A stretch of DNA of 15,665 nucleotides from assembly GCA_007132315.1 (NCBI GenBank), contig SLOW01000192.1, positions 1 through 15,665 of the forward strand, read 5' to 3'. Source of the stretch: Opitutales bacterium. GTDB lineage: Bacteria > Verrucomicrobiota > Verrucomicrobiia > Opitutales > T3Sed10-336. A program made the position numbers and the translations under genes. Shown piece after piece: positions 7,867 to 14,359 of the stretch (the stretch's first letter is position 1; every line of letters starts with the position of its first letter). The notes under the pieces were generated by a model. That model made no database searches. It was not told where the DNA came from and was given only the letters and a program-made list of their open reading frames with translations.

Positions 7867-7922
7867 AACCCGATTCCGATATTGCCGCCGTACGGAATCG
7901 GGTTTACCTATCTCGGGTAACC
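7867..7922 (+). promoter_or_regulatory. Nested hairpins in the leader of the peptidase/amidoligase operon
   Basis: AACCCGATTCCG (7867-7878) pairs perfectly with CGGAATCGGGTT (7893-7904) around a 14-base loop. A second hairpin, GGTTTACC (7901-7908) with GGTAACC (7916-7922), forms 7 bp with one bulged T. The two share bases 7901-7904 and so cannot both form fully. The second ends five bases before the ATG at 7928, where it could hide the ribosome-binding region. The layout resembles a switchable leader, but no known riboswitch is recognised. The pairings are visible in sequence; the function is inferred. Confidence 0.35.
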
Positions 7923-7927
7923 AAGCC

Positions 7928-8626
7928 ATGCATATTCCTCTGGAGATGCCGGCACAGCCAAGCGAATCGACCTGCGGGCCGACCTGTTTGCACGCCATAT
8001 ACCGATTTCACGGGAGTGACTGCTCGCTCGAACAACTGATCGATGAAATCGAACGCGACGAAGACGGCGGGACGGTTTCCGTTCATCTGGCCTTGCACGC
8101 GTTGCGCCGGGGTTTCGGAGTCACCACGTACTCGTACAACCTCAAAATCTTCGACCCCACCTGGTGGAACCTCGAACCGCCTGAGATGATCGCCAAACTG
8201 GAACAACGCATCCCGACCCTGGACGACCCAAAACTGGCCGAAGCCCACCGCGCCTACGTCGAGTTCCTCGGTCTCGGCGGACACCTCCGTTTCCGCGATC
8301 TCACCCCCGGCCTGGTGCGCCACCTGTTGAGCAAAGGTACGCCGATCCTGACCGGTCTGAGCGCGACATACCTGTACGAAACCGTTCGCGAACAGCCCGA
8401 CGGCCGGTGCGACGACATAGCCGGGTTCCCCGTGGGGCACTTCGTTGTGGTAAACGGATTCGAAGACGAAGCCGACGAGGTGATCGTCTCGGATCCCTAT
8501 GAAGGCAATCCTTTCAATCCGCGAGGCAGGTACAGGATCGCAGCACACCGCTTCATCAACGCCGTGATGCTGGGCATTGTCACCTACGACGCCAACCTGC
8601 TCGTCCTCACCCCCCCCAAATCGTGA
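7928..8626 (+). CDS. C39-like (papain-fold) cysteine peptidase of an amidoligase cassette
   Basis: This 232-residue protein has the layout of the Peptidase_C39-like group: a catalytic Cys in SESTCGPTCLHAIY (C16), His in VGHFVVVNGFE (H171) and Asp in VSDPYEGNPF (D189). It has no signal peptide, membrane segment or ABC-transporter domain, so unlike bacteriocin-exporter C39 domains it is a free cytoplasmic enzyme. Plausible roles are hydrolysis, trimming or transpeptidation of the product of the two ligases encoded next. I place the start at ATG 7928, since the peptidase fold begins within 10 residues of it; the open frame continues upstream to 7829, but through the hairpin region and without family-like sequence. 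Its TGA overlaps the GTG of the ATP-grasp gene (GTGA), so the two are translationally coupled. The catalytic assignment is solid; the substrate is unknown. Confidence 0.82.
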   Translation: MHIPLEMPAQPSESTCGPTCLHAIYRFHGSDCSLEQLIDEIERDEDGGTVSVHLALHALRRGFGVTTYSYNLKIFDPTWWNLEPPEMIAKLEQRIPTLDDPKLAEAHRAYVEFLGLGGHLRFRDLTPGLVRHLLSKGTPILTGLSATYLYETVREQPDGRCDDIAGFPVGHFVVVNGFEDEADEVIVSDPYEGNPFNPRGRYRIAAHRFINAVMLGIVTYDANLLVLTPPKS

Positions 8627-10113
8627 AGACCGGCCGCAATCTCATCGTGGTGGACGACCTGGCGGACTGGTCGTCGCGATGGACCGGTTACCAGGTGATC
8701 TCGGCCGAAGCCTACTTCACCGACTCCGCCTACGGTTCTTCGGGGTACCGTATCGTCAACCTCTGCCGCCACGAACGCCCACTCAGCACCGGATACTTTA
8801 TCTCTCTGCTGGCGGAGGCGCGGCGACACCGGGTGATGGCCACCGCGCGCACCCTGCACAATCTGTCGAGCAAACGCTTCTACGGCGACGAGCTCAACGA
8901 CCTGGAAACCGTCATCCGGCGGAGCCTGGCACCGATCACCGGCGACACGTTTACTTTGAGTGTCTATTTCGGAACGAACCTGGCGGAACGTCACGCGCGC
9001 CTCGCCCAACGGCTCTTTTTCCACTTCCCCTGTCCGCTGTTCCGGGCCCACTTCGCCTGGCGCCGGGAAAAAGGCTGGGAAATCCGGTCGCTGAAACCTC
9101 TCGGACTCAGCGAAGTGCCTCCCGGTCACCTGGACGCGGTCAAAGCGGCGATCGATGCCTTTCTGAGAAAACGCTGGACCTCCGGCCGAAACCGTGGCGG
9201 CGGCGGCTACGACCTGGCCATCCTGCACAACCCGGAGGAGAAACACCCGCCCTCCGATCGAAAGGCCCTGCAGAACTTCCTTTCCGCCGGCAAACGCCTG
9301 GGCCTGAATACCGAGCTGATCACCCGGGCCGACTACCCGAAGTTGCTGGAGTTCGACGGCCTGTTCCTCCGGGAAACCACCTCAATGACCGGACACACCT
9401 ACCGCTTCGCCGCCAAGGCGCAGCGGGAGGGCATGGCGGTCATCGACGATCCGGACTCGATCCGGCGTTGCTGCAACAAGGTTTATCTGCACGAGCTCCT
9501 CCGCCGGAACCGCGTTCCCACCCCCCGCACCGCGATCCTGCACGCCCGGAACCTGGACACCGTATCCGGCCTGCTCGGCTTTCCGCTGGTGGTCAAGATC
9601 CCCGACAGCGCTTTTTCACTCGGCGTATTCAAGATCAATGACACGAACGATCTGCGGAGAATCGCGGCGCGCCTCTTCAAATCTTCCGATCTTCTGCTCG
9701 CCCAGGAATTCGTTCCTACGGAATTCGACTGGCGGGTGGGCGTCCTCAACGGCGACCCTCTGTTTGTCTGCCGCTACTACATGACGAAAGAACACTGGCA
9801 GATTTACCACCACCGGGGCGACGGCGAATTCGAGGAAGGCGACTTCGACGCCGTGGCGGTGGACGAGGCGCCACACGCCGTACTGGCCACGGCACTGTCA
9901 GCCGCGGCCCTGATCGGCGACGGCCTGTACGGCGTCGATCTGAAGCAGCACGGCCCGAACGTCGCGGTCATCGAAGTCAACGACAACCCGAACGTCGAAA
10001 CCGGCGTCGAGGATTGCCTGCTGGGCGAAAGACTCTACGCCCGCATTATGCGCGAACTCCTGAGACGGATCGAACAAACCAAACACCTCCCCGGGAACCG
10101 GAGCCCGGCATGA
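8623..10113 (+). CDS. RimK-like ATP-grasp ligase with N-terminal RLAN domain
   Basis: The N-terminal third (about residues 6-160: NLIVVDDLADW, VINL-type strand IVNLCRHERPLSTGYF, SLLAEARRHRVM) matches the RLAN domain found ahead of some RimK-type ligases. An ATP-grasp fold follows from about 285: N285-K286 opening the B subdomain, the ATP-contacting K325 in LVVKIPDSAFSLGVF, AQEFVPTEFDWRVGVLNG, and the Mg-binding E451-x-N453 in IEVNDNPN. The family forms an amide between an acyl-phosphate and an amino group, often adding glutamate or another amino acid to a small molecule or a peptide C-terminus; the substrate here cannot be read from sequence. The 496-residue length fits the two-domain form. 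It starts with GTG at 8623 inside the stop of the peptidase gene and is followed by the GCS2 ligase gene after 134 bases. Confidence 0.9.
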   Translation: MKTGRNLIVVDDLADWSSRWTGYQVISAEAYFTDSAYGSSGYRIVNLCRHERPLSTGYFISLLAEARRHRVMATARTLHNLSSKRFYGDELNDLETVIRRSLAPITGDTFTLSVYFGTNLAERHARLAQRLFFHFPCPLFRAHFAWRREKGWEIRSLKPLGLSEVPPGHLDAVKAAIDAFLRKRWTSGRNRGGGGYDLAILHNPEEKHPPSDRKALQNFLSAGKRLGLNTELITRADYPKLLEFDGLFLRETTSMTGHTYRFAAKAQREGMAVIDDPDSIRRCCNKVYLHELLRRNRVPTPRTAILHARNLDTVSGLLGFPLVVKIPDSAFSLGVFKINDTNDLRRIAARLFKSSDLLLAQEFVPTEFDWRVGVLNGDPLFVCRYYMTKEHWQIYHHRGDGEFEEGDFDAVAVDEAPHAVLATALSAAALIGDGLYGVDLKQHGPNVAVIEVNDNPNVETGVEDCLLGERLYARIMRELLRRIEQTKHLPGNRSPA

Positions 10114-10175
10114 CGGGACCGCCCGCGAAGAACACCGCAGCGCCGCAAGCAGCACGTCATGGCCTGACAACGTAA
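10110..10175 (+). CDS. Possible 21-codon small ORF overlapping the ATP-grasp stop codon
   Basis: An ATG at 10110-10112 shares bases with the ligase stop (ATGA at 10110-10113) and opens a 21-codon frame ending in TAA at 10173-10175. The deduced peptide begins MTGPPAKNTA and ends RHGLTT; it is rich in Ala, Pro and Thr and has no hydrophobic core. The ATGA junction is the same coupling geometry used by real genes elsewhere in the window, and the position between two amide ligases makes a short substrate or leader peptide conceivable. A frame this short arises easily by chance, so the call is weak. Confidence 0.18.
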   Translation: MTGPPAKNTAAPQAARHGLTT

Positions 10176-10247
10176 GCCAAAACACAAACCACTCCTTCCC
10201 GGCACGCCAGCATTCCAACCCGCCACCGTTCCATCACTCTCCCCCCC

Positions 10248-11495
10248 ATGCCACACTTGTTTGAAAAATTCGGGATTGAAATCGAGTACATGATCGTCGG
10301 ATCGAACGACTTCGCGGTCCGGCCGATCGCGGACGACCTGATCGCCGGTCTGTGCGGCGCAAAGCAAAGCACGTGTCCGGTGGGGGGCTGTCACTTATCC
10401 AACGAACTGGCGGCGCACGTGGTGGAATTAAAGTGCCCGGAACCGGTCTCGGACCTGGCGGCACTGGGCGCTGCGTTCGCGGATGCCGTGCAGCGGGTGG
10501 AGTCGGCGCTGGAGCCGTTCGACGCGCGGCTCCTGCCGGGCCCCATGCATCCCGTCATGGATCCGGCACGGGAATCGAAACTCTGGGAACACGAGGGGTA
10601 CGAGATCTATTCGCTGTACGACCGGATCTTTGGCTGCCGGCGTCACGGCTGGTTGAACCTGCAGAGCTGTCATTTGAATCTCCCCTTTGCCGGCGACGAC
10701 GAGTTCGCCCGTCTGCACGCCGCGATCATCCTGCTGCTGCCCCTGATGCCAGCGCTCACCGCCGGCAGCCCCTTTTGCGAAGGTTCGGTCACCGGCCTGG
10801 CCGACACGCGCCTCGACATTTACCGTCACAACCAGGAGCGCTTTCCGGCCATTACCGGGCCGGTGATCCCCGAGGCGGTCTTTTCGCGCCAGGAGTACGA
10901 GGAAACGATTCTGGCACCGATGTACCGCGAGATCGCGCCCGTCGATCCCGAGGGCGTGTTGCAATTCGAGTGGCTGAACTCCCGTGGAGCGATCGCCCGG
11001 TTCGACCGCGACGCAATCGAGATCCGGCTCCTCGATTCGCAGGAGTGCCCGGCCGCCGACATCGCTCTGGCCGCGTTCGTGGTGGAGGTCCTGCGGCGAC
11101 TCGCCGACCTCCCGGTCGAACGCCTGCGCCGGCTGGCCCGCCGGGCCGCCGGAGGTCGCGGCCAGGCCCAGCTCGATGCGGTGATTCGCAGGGGAGCGGA
11201 CGCCCCGCTCCACTCTACCGAGGTCTGTGAGGCATTGGGCCTTTCTGATAGCGGAGGCTCGGCGGGCGAGTTCTGGAACAACGTTTTCCGCGAGCTGCCT
11301 CCGCCCGACTGGGCCAGAGAGACCGTGGGCTTTATCCTCCGGAAAGGGAATCTTGCCCGTCGCTTGAACGCCGAGCGGGCGCGTCAGAAATGGGACGGCG
11401 ACTTCGGGCTATTGATGGCCGCGCTGGCCGACTCTCTCCGCCTTGGCCGGCCCCTCGATCCGTCCCGGACCGGTTCGCTGAAAAAGGCTCGCTAA
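10248..11495 (+). CDS. GCS2-type carboxylate-amine ligase (glutamate-cysteine ligase-like amidoligase)
   Basis: The 415-residue protein shows the glutamine-synthetase-like fold of GCS2 amidoligases. Metal-binding glutamates E11 and E13 lie in FGIEIEYMIV at the extreme N-terminus. HLNLPF (H142) and GSPFCEGSVTG with ADTRLDIYRHNQ (about 170-197) form the nucleotide and substrate pocket. EIRLLDSQECPAADIA near residue 260 matches the conserved late motif. The family joins a carboxylate to an amine via an acyl-phosphate; glutamate plus cysteine is only the best-known case. Because it stands beside an RLAN-ATP-grasp ligase and a peptidase, I expect a special conjugate rather than glutathione. The ATG at 10248 directly follows seven C residues in a pyrimidine-rich stretch, with no Shine-Dalgarno sequence. 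It ends at a terminator-like hairpin, so it is probably the last gene of the operon. Confidence 0.88.
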   Translation: MPHLFEKFGIEIEYMIVGSNDFAVRPIADDLIAGLCGAKQSTCPVGGCHLSNELAAHVVELKCPEPVSDLAALGAAFADAVQRVESALEPFDARLLPGPMHPVMDPARESKLWEHEGYEIYSLYDRIFGCRRHGWLNLQSCHLNLPFAGDDEFARLHAAIILLLPLMPALTAGSPFCEGSVTGLADTRLDIYRHNQERFPAITGPVIPEAVFSRQEYEETILAPMYREIAPVDPEGVLQFEWLNSRGAIARFDRDAIEIRLLDSQECPAADIALAAFVVEVLRRLADLPVERLRRLARRAAGGRGQAQLDAVIRRGADAPLHSTEVCEALGLSDSGGSAGEFWNNVFRELPPPDWARETVGFILRKGNLARRLNAERARQKWDGDFGLLMAALADSLRLGRPLDPSRTGSLKKAR

Positions 11496-11501
11496 ATCTG
11501 C

Positions 11502-11546
11502 CGGCGTACGGAAACCGTGCGGGAAGAGCCGTCTTTTTTCTTGTTC
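11502..11546 (+). terminator. Putative intrinsic terminator of the amidoligase operon
   Basis: CGTACGG and CCGTGCG (7 bp, one G-U pair, AAA loop) form an inner stem, and CGGC with GCCG can close an outer stem. TCTTTTTTCTTGTT follows at 11532-11545. Placed just after the GCS2 stop at 11495, this fits termination. The outer stem has a large asymmetric internal loop, which lowers confidence. Confidence 0.5.
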
Positions 11547-11589
11547 CCTCGGGCTTACAGCGTTAGCGTCAACCTACCTTCGGGTTGCC

Positions 11590-13899
11590 ATGCAACGGGT
11601 TTCGACAGTCTTGCTTGACCTTACCAACACACTGGCAGCCACCAAGATCTGGCCGGCGAGCGTTCCGGTTTCCGCACCCGAGTTCGCTGACAACCCCCGC
11701 TCCCTGATGGAACGCAAGGAGCCTCCCGGCATCCTGCTCCTGTGTACGGACCGCATCGATAGCGTGGCAGTGACTCTGTGCGGCGAGCTGCGTCTGCGTT
11801 TTGCGGAGACGCTGTTGATCGCGCTGTCCTCCGCCCCGCCGGACGAAGAGGCTCTGGTGAGGGTACTGGAAGCCGGGGCCGACGAGTGCGTTGCGTTGCC
11901 CCGGTCGCTACGCGAAGCCCAAGCCCGTCTCGCAGCCTGGAACCGGCGCAAACTGCCGAGGGTAGCGTCCGGGAAGGCCGGATCCCCAACAGACAACGCC
12001 TTCGACCCAACAAACGAAGCCTCCCATCTGTATTTCGACAACCACCCCCAGCCGGTTTTTATCTACGATCTCGAAACCTATCGCTTCCTAAGCGTCAACA
12101 AAGCCGCCCTGCTTGCCTACGGTTATAGGCGGGAAGAATTTCTCGACATGACCCTTCTGGATATTCATCCGCCGGAAGAAATCCCCAGCCTCCGGAAAAA
12201 CGTCGAAGGCGTCCGAAACCGCCCTCAGGATGAATTGGACCATGCGGGAGTCTGGCGCCATATCCTGAAGGACGGAACCACGATTTACGTCGAGATCACC
12301 TCGCATCCGGTCGAATACAACGGCCGCCGTGCCGAAATCGTTCTCGCCTACGACGTCACCCGTCGCCACCAGGTAGAACGATCGCTGCGACAATCGCAGG
12401 AACGTTTCGCCGCCTTCATGCGCCACTTGCCCGGAGTCGCCTTCATCAAGGACGCGGAGGGCCGCTACGTTTTCGCCAACTCCGGATGGGAAAACCTGTT
12501 CGAACTCAATTTCGCCAAGTCGCAGGGCAAGTCCGACCACGAACTGTTTCCGCCGGACATGGCGGACGAATTCGTCGCCAACGACCGGCGAGTGCGCAAC
12601 GAGGGCCGCCCCCTTCTGACCCACGAACACATCGAGAAGAACGCCCGGCGCCAACACTGGCTTGTAACGAAGTTCCCCATGACCGACGACGACAATCCCG
12701 TGGCCCACCTCGGCGGCGTGGCAATCGATGTGACGCGCGAGGTGCAAGCCCGGGAAACCCTGCAACACCGGGAGAACGAACTGCGGAAAGCGCACGAGTT
12801 ATTGAACTTCCACGTCGAAAACTCCCCGCTGGCGGTGGTCGAATGGGACAGCGAATTCCGCGTTATACGTTGGTCCGGGCGCGCGGAGGAACTGTTCGGA
12901 TGGACGGAAAGCGAGGTGGCTCAACGCCACCCGACCGACTGGCCGTTTGTGTTTCCGGAAGACCGGGAAAAGGTCGGCAAGATAATGGAATCGCTCCTGA
13001 ACCGCGATGAGCCGAGAAATATTTGTACCAACCGCAACTTTCTCAAGGACGGCGGCGTGGTCTATTGCGAGTGGTACAACTCGGTGCGGTTCGATTCCGA
13101 CGGCCGGGTGGCTTCTATTTTCTCACTGGTTCACGACATTACCGTGGAGGTTGAGGCCAAGGAGGAGATCGTCCGCTTCAACGCGGAACTGGAACAACGG
13201 GTGGCCGATCGCACGGCCCGCCTTCAGGCCATCAACGACGAGCTGGAATCGTTCAGCTACTCCGTCTCGCACGATCTGCGCGCCCCGCTTCGCGGTATCG
13301 ACGGCTTCGCACGCGCGTTGGAGGAAACGGCGGCCGAGAACCTGGACGCCGACGCCCGCGCGTATCTGCAGCGGATTCGCAACGCCGCCGCACGCATGGG
13401 AGAACTGATCGACGACCTCCTGGAACTGTCCCGCATCTCCCGCATGAAAATCGAGAAACGCCAGGTGGACCTCAGCGCCCTCACCGGCGAGATTCTGGAA
13501 TCCTTCCGGGAAACAGAGCCCGGCCGCTCCGTCCGGCCCCGGATCCTCCCCGAGGTTTCGGCCGAAGGCGACCCGCGCCTGCTGCGCATCATGCTGGAAA
13601 ACCTGCTCAACAACGCCTGGAAATTCACCTCGCAAACGGCCGCCGCCGAAATCGAATTCGGCGTGGACAACACACGAAACGGCGCCAAGGTTTATTACGT
13701 GCGGGACAACGGAGTGGGTTTCGATATGCGTTACGCTCACAAGCTGTTCGGACCGTTTCAGCGCCTCCACTCCGTAAGCGACTTTCCCGGAACGGGAATC
13801 GGACTGGCGACGGTCAAGCGCGTGATCCAGCTGCACGGGGGTAGCGTGTGGGCGCAAAGCTCACCCGATCGGGGCGCCACCTTCTACTTTAAACTTTGA
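11590..13899 (+). CDS. Soluble multi-PAS sensor histidine kinase with a degenerate N-terminal receiver-like region
   Basis: Domains of this 769-residue protein, in order: a receiver-like remnant (about 45-125), PAS1 (about 145-255, FIYDLETYRFLSVNKAA), PAS2 (about 275-385, AFIKDAEGRYVFANSGW), PAS3 (about 405-525, VVEWDSEFRVIRWSGRA), a coiled linker, HisKA with H561 in SVSHDLRAPLRG, and HATPase with N675 in LLNNAWKF, D706 in DNGVGFD, and GTGIGLA. The DHp sequence SFSYSVSHDLRAPLRG is the type common in phytochrome-class kinases, although no GAF/PHY chromophore module is present. No membrane segment is seen, so the signal is likely cytoplasmic (redox, gas or ligand bound by PAS). An Rcp1-type regulator follows 19 bases after the stop and is the probable phosphate acceptor. 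The ATG at 11590 is the first start; an ATG at 11707 would remove 39 residues of low-complexity leader. Confidence 0.92.
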   Translation: MQRVSTVLLDLTNTLAATKIWPASVPVSAPEFADNPRSLMERKEPPGILLLCTDRIDSVAVTLCGELRLRFAETLLIALSSAPPDEEALVRVLEAGADECVALPRSLREAQARLAAWNRRKLPRVASGKAGSPTDNAFDPTNEASHLYFDNHPQPVFIYDLETYRFLSVNKAALLAYGYRREEFLDMTLLDIHPPEEIPSLRKNVEGVRNRPQDELDHAGVWRHILKDGTTIYVEITSHPVEYNGRRAEIVLAYDVTRRHQVERSLRQSQERFAAFMRHLPGVAFIKDAEGRYVFANSGWENLFELNFAKSQGKSDHELFPPDMADEFVANDRRVRNEGRPLLTHEHIEKNARRQHWLVTKFPMTDDDNPVAHLGGVAIDVTREVQARETLQHRENELRKAHELLNFHVENSPLAVVEWDSEFRVIRWSGRAEELFGWTESEVAQRHPTDWPFVFPEDREKVGKIMESLLNRDEPRNICTNRNFLKDGGVVYCEWYNSVRFDSDGRVASIFSLVHDITVEVEAKEEIVRFNAELEQRVADRTARLQAINDELESFSYSVSHDLRAPLRGIDGFARALEETAAENLDADARAYLQRIRNAAARMGELIDDLLELSRISRMKIEKRQVDLSALTGEILESFRETEPGRSVRPRILPEVSAEGDPRLLRIMLENLLNNAWKFTSQTAAAEIEFGVDNTRNGAKVYYVRDNGVGFDMRYAHKLFGPFQRLHSVSDFPGTGIGLATVKRVIQLHGGSVWAQSSPDRGATFYFKL

Positions 13900-13918
13900 T
13901 CGATTGACAACCACCGCA

Positions 13919-14359
13919 ATGAACGAACGACGCATCCTGCTGGTCGAAGACAATCCCGACGACGAGGAACTGACTTTGCTGGCACTGAAGAAAAACAACA
14001 TCATGAACGAGGTTGTCGTCGCCCGCGACGGAGCCGCCGCGCTGGACCTTTTGTTCGGCGAGGAATCCGGGGATTCCCCGCCCCAGCCTCTTCCCGCGCT
14101 GATTCTGCTCGACCTGAAGCTGCCCAAAGTGGACGGCCTGGAAGTGCTGGAAAAGATCCGCGGCCACGAGCGAACACGCCTGATCCCGGTGGTCGTTCTC
14201 ACCTCGTCCAGCGACGAACGGGACATCATCACCTCGTACTCAAACGGCTGCAATAGTTACGTACGCAAGCCGGTCGATTTCAATGCATTCCTCGAAGCCA
14301 CCCGCCAACTCGGGCTCTACTGGTTGTTACTCAACGAACCGCCTCCGCTCGCTCCATGA
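13919..14359 (+). CDS. Rcp1-type single-domain response regulator
   Basis: This 146-residue receiver has no output domain and carries the marks of the Rcp1 subgroup: the N-terminal RILLVEDNPDDEELTLLAL, a longer loop before beta3 (about residues 46-60), phosphoacceptor D65 in LLDLKLPKVDG, switch residue T95 in VVVLTSS, and K117-P118 in SYVRKPVDF. The acidic pair is E10-D11. Such regulators accept phosphate from phytochrome-like or PAS kinases of the kind encoded immediately upstream. The ATG at 13919 begins at the expected point; an in-frame TTG at 13904 would add five residues. Its stop overlaps the ATG of the next gene as ATGA, so kinase, regulator and downstream receiver protein form one operon. 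Confidence 0.93.
   Translation: MNERRILLVEDNPDDEELTLLALKKNNIMNEVVVARDGAAALDLLFGEESGDSPPQPLPALILLDLKLPKVDGLEVLEKIRGHERTRLIPVVVLTSSSDERDIITSYSNGCNSYVRKPVDFNAFLEATRQLGLYWLLLNEPPPLAP

Noticed and set aside
7834..7904. CRISPR-like or dispersed repeat interpretation of the hairpins
   Set aside because: The two repeats differ in sequence, are not evenly spaced and have no further copy in the window.
7829..7927. Upstream extension of the C39-like peptidase
   Set aside because: It translates the inverted-repeat region and gives low-complexity sequence; the fold starts just after ATG 7928.
8577..9641. 354-codon plus-strand frame overlapping the ATP-grasp gene
   Set aside because: It is a +1 shadow of the RLAN-ATP-grasp gene with Arg/Pro-rich translation and no motifs.
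11570..11596. Small hairpins (ACC-TTCG-GGT and GTTGC-CAT-GCAAC) at the kinase start codon
   Set aside because: Stems of 3-5 bp are expected by chance in this composition and no further structure supports a regulatory role.
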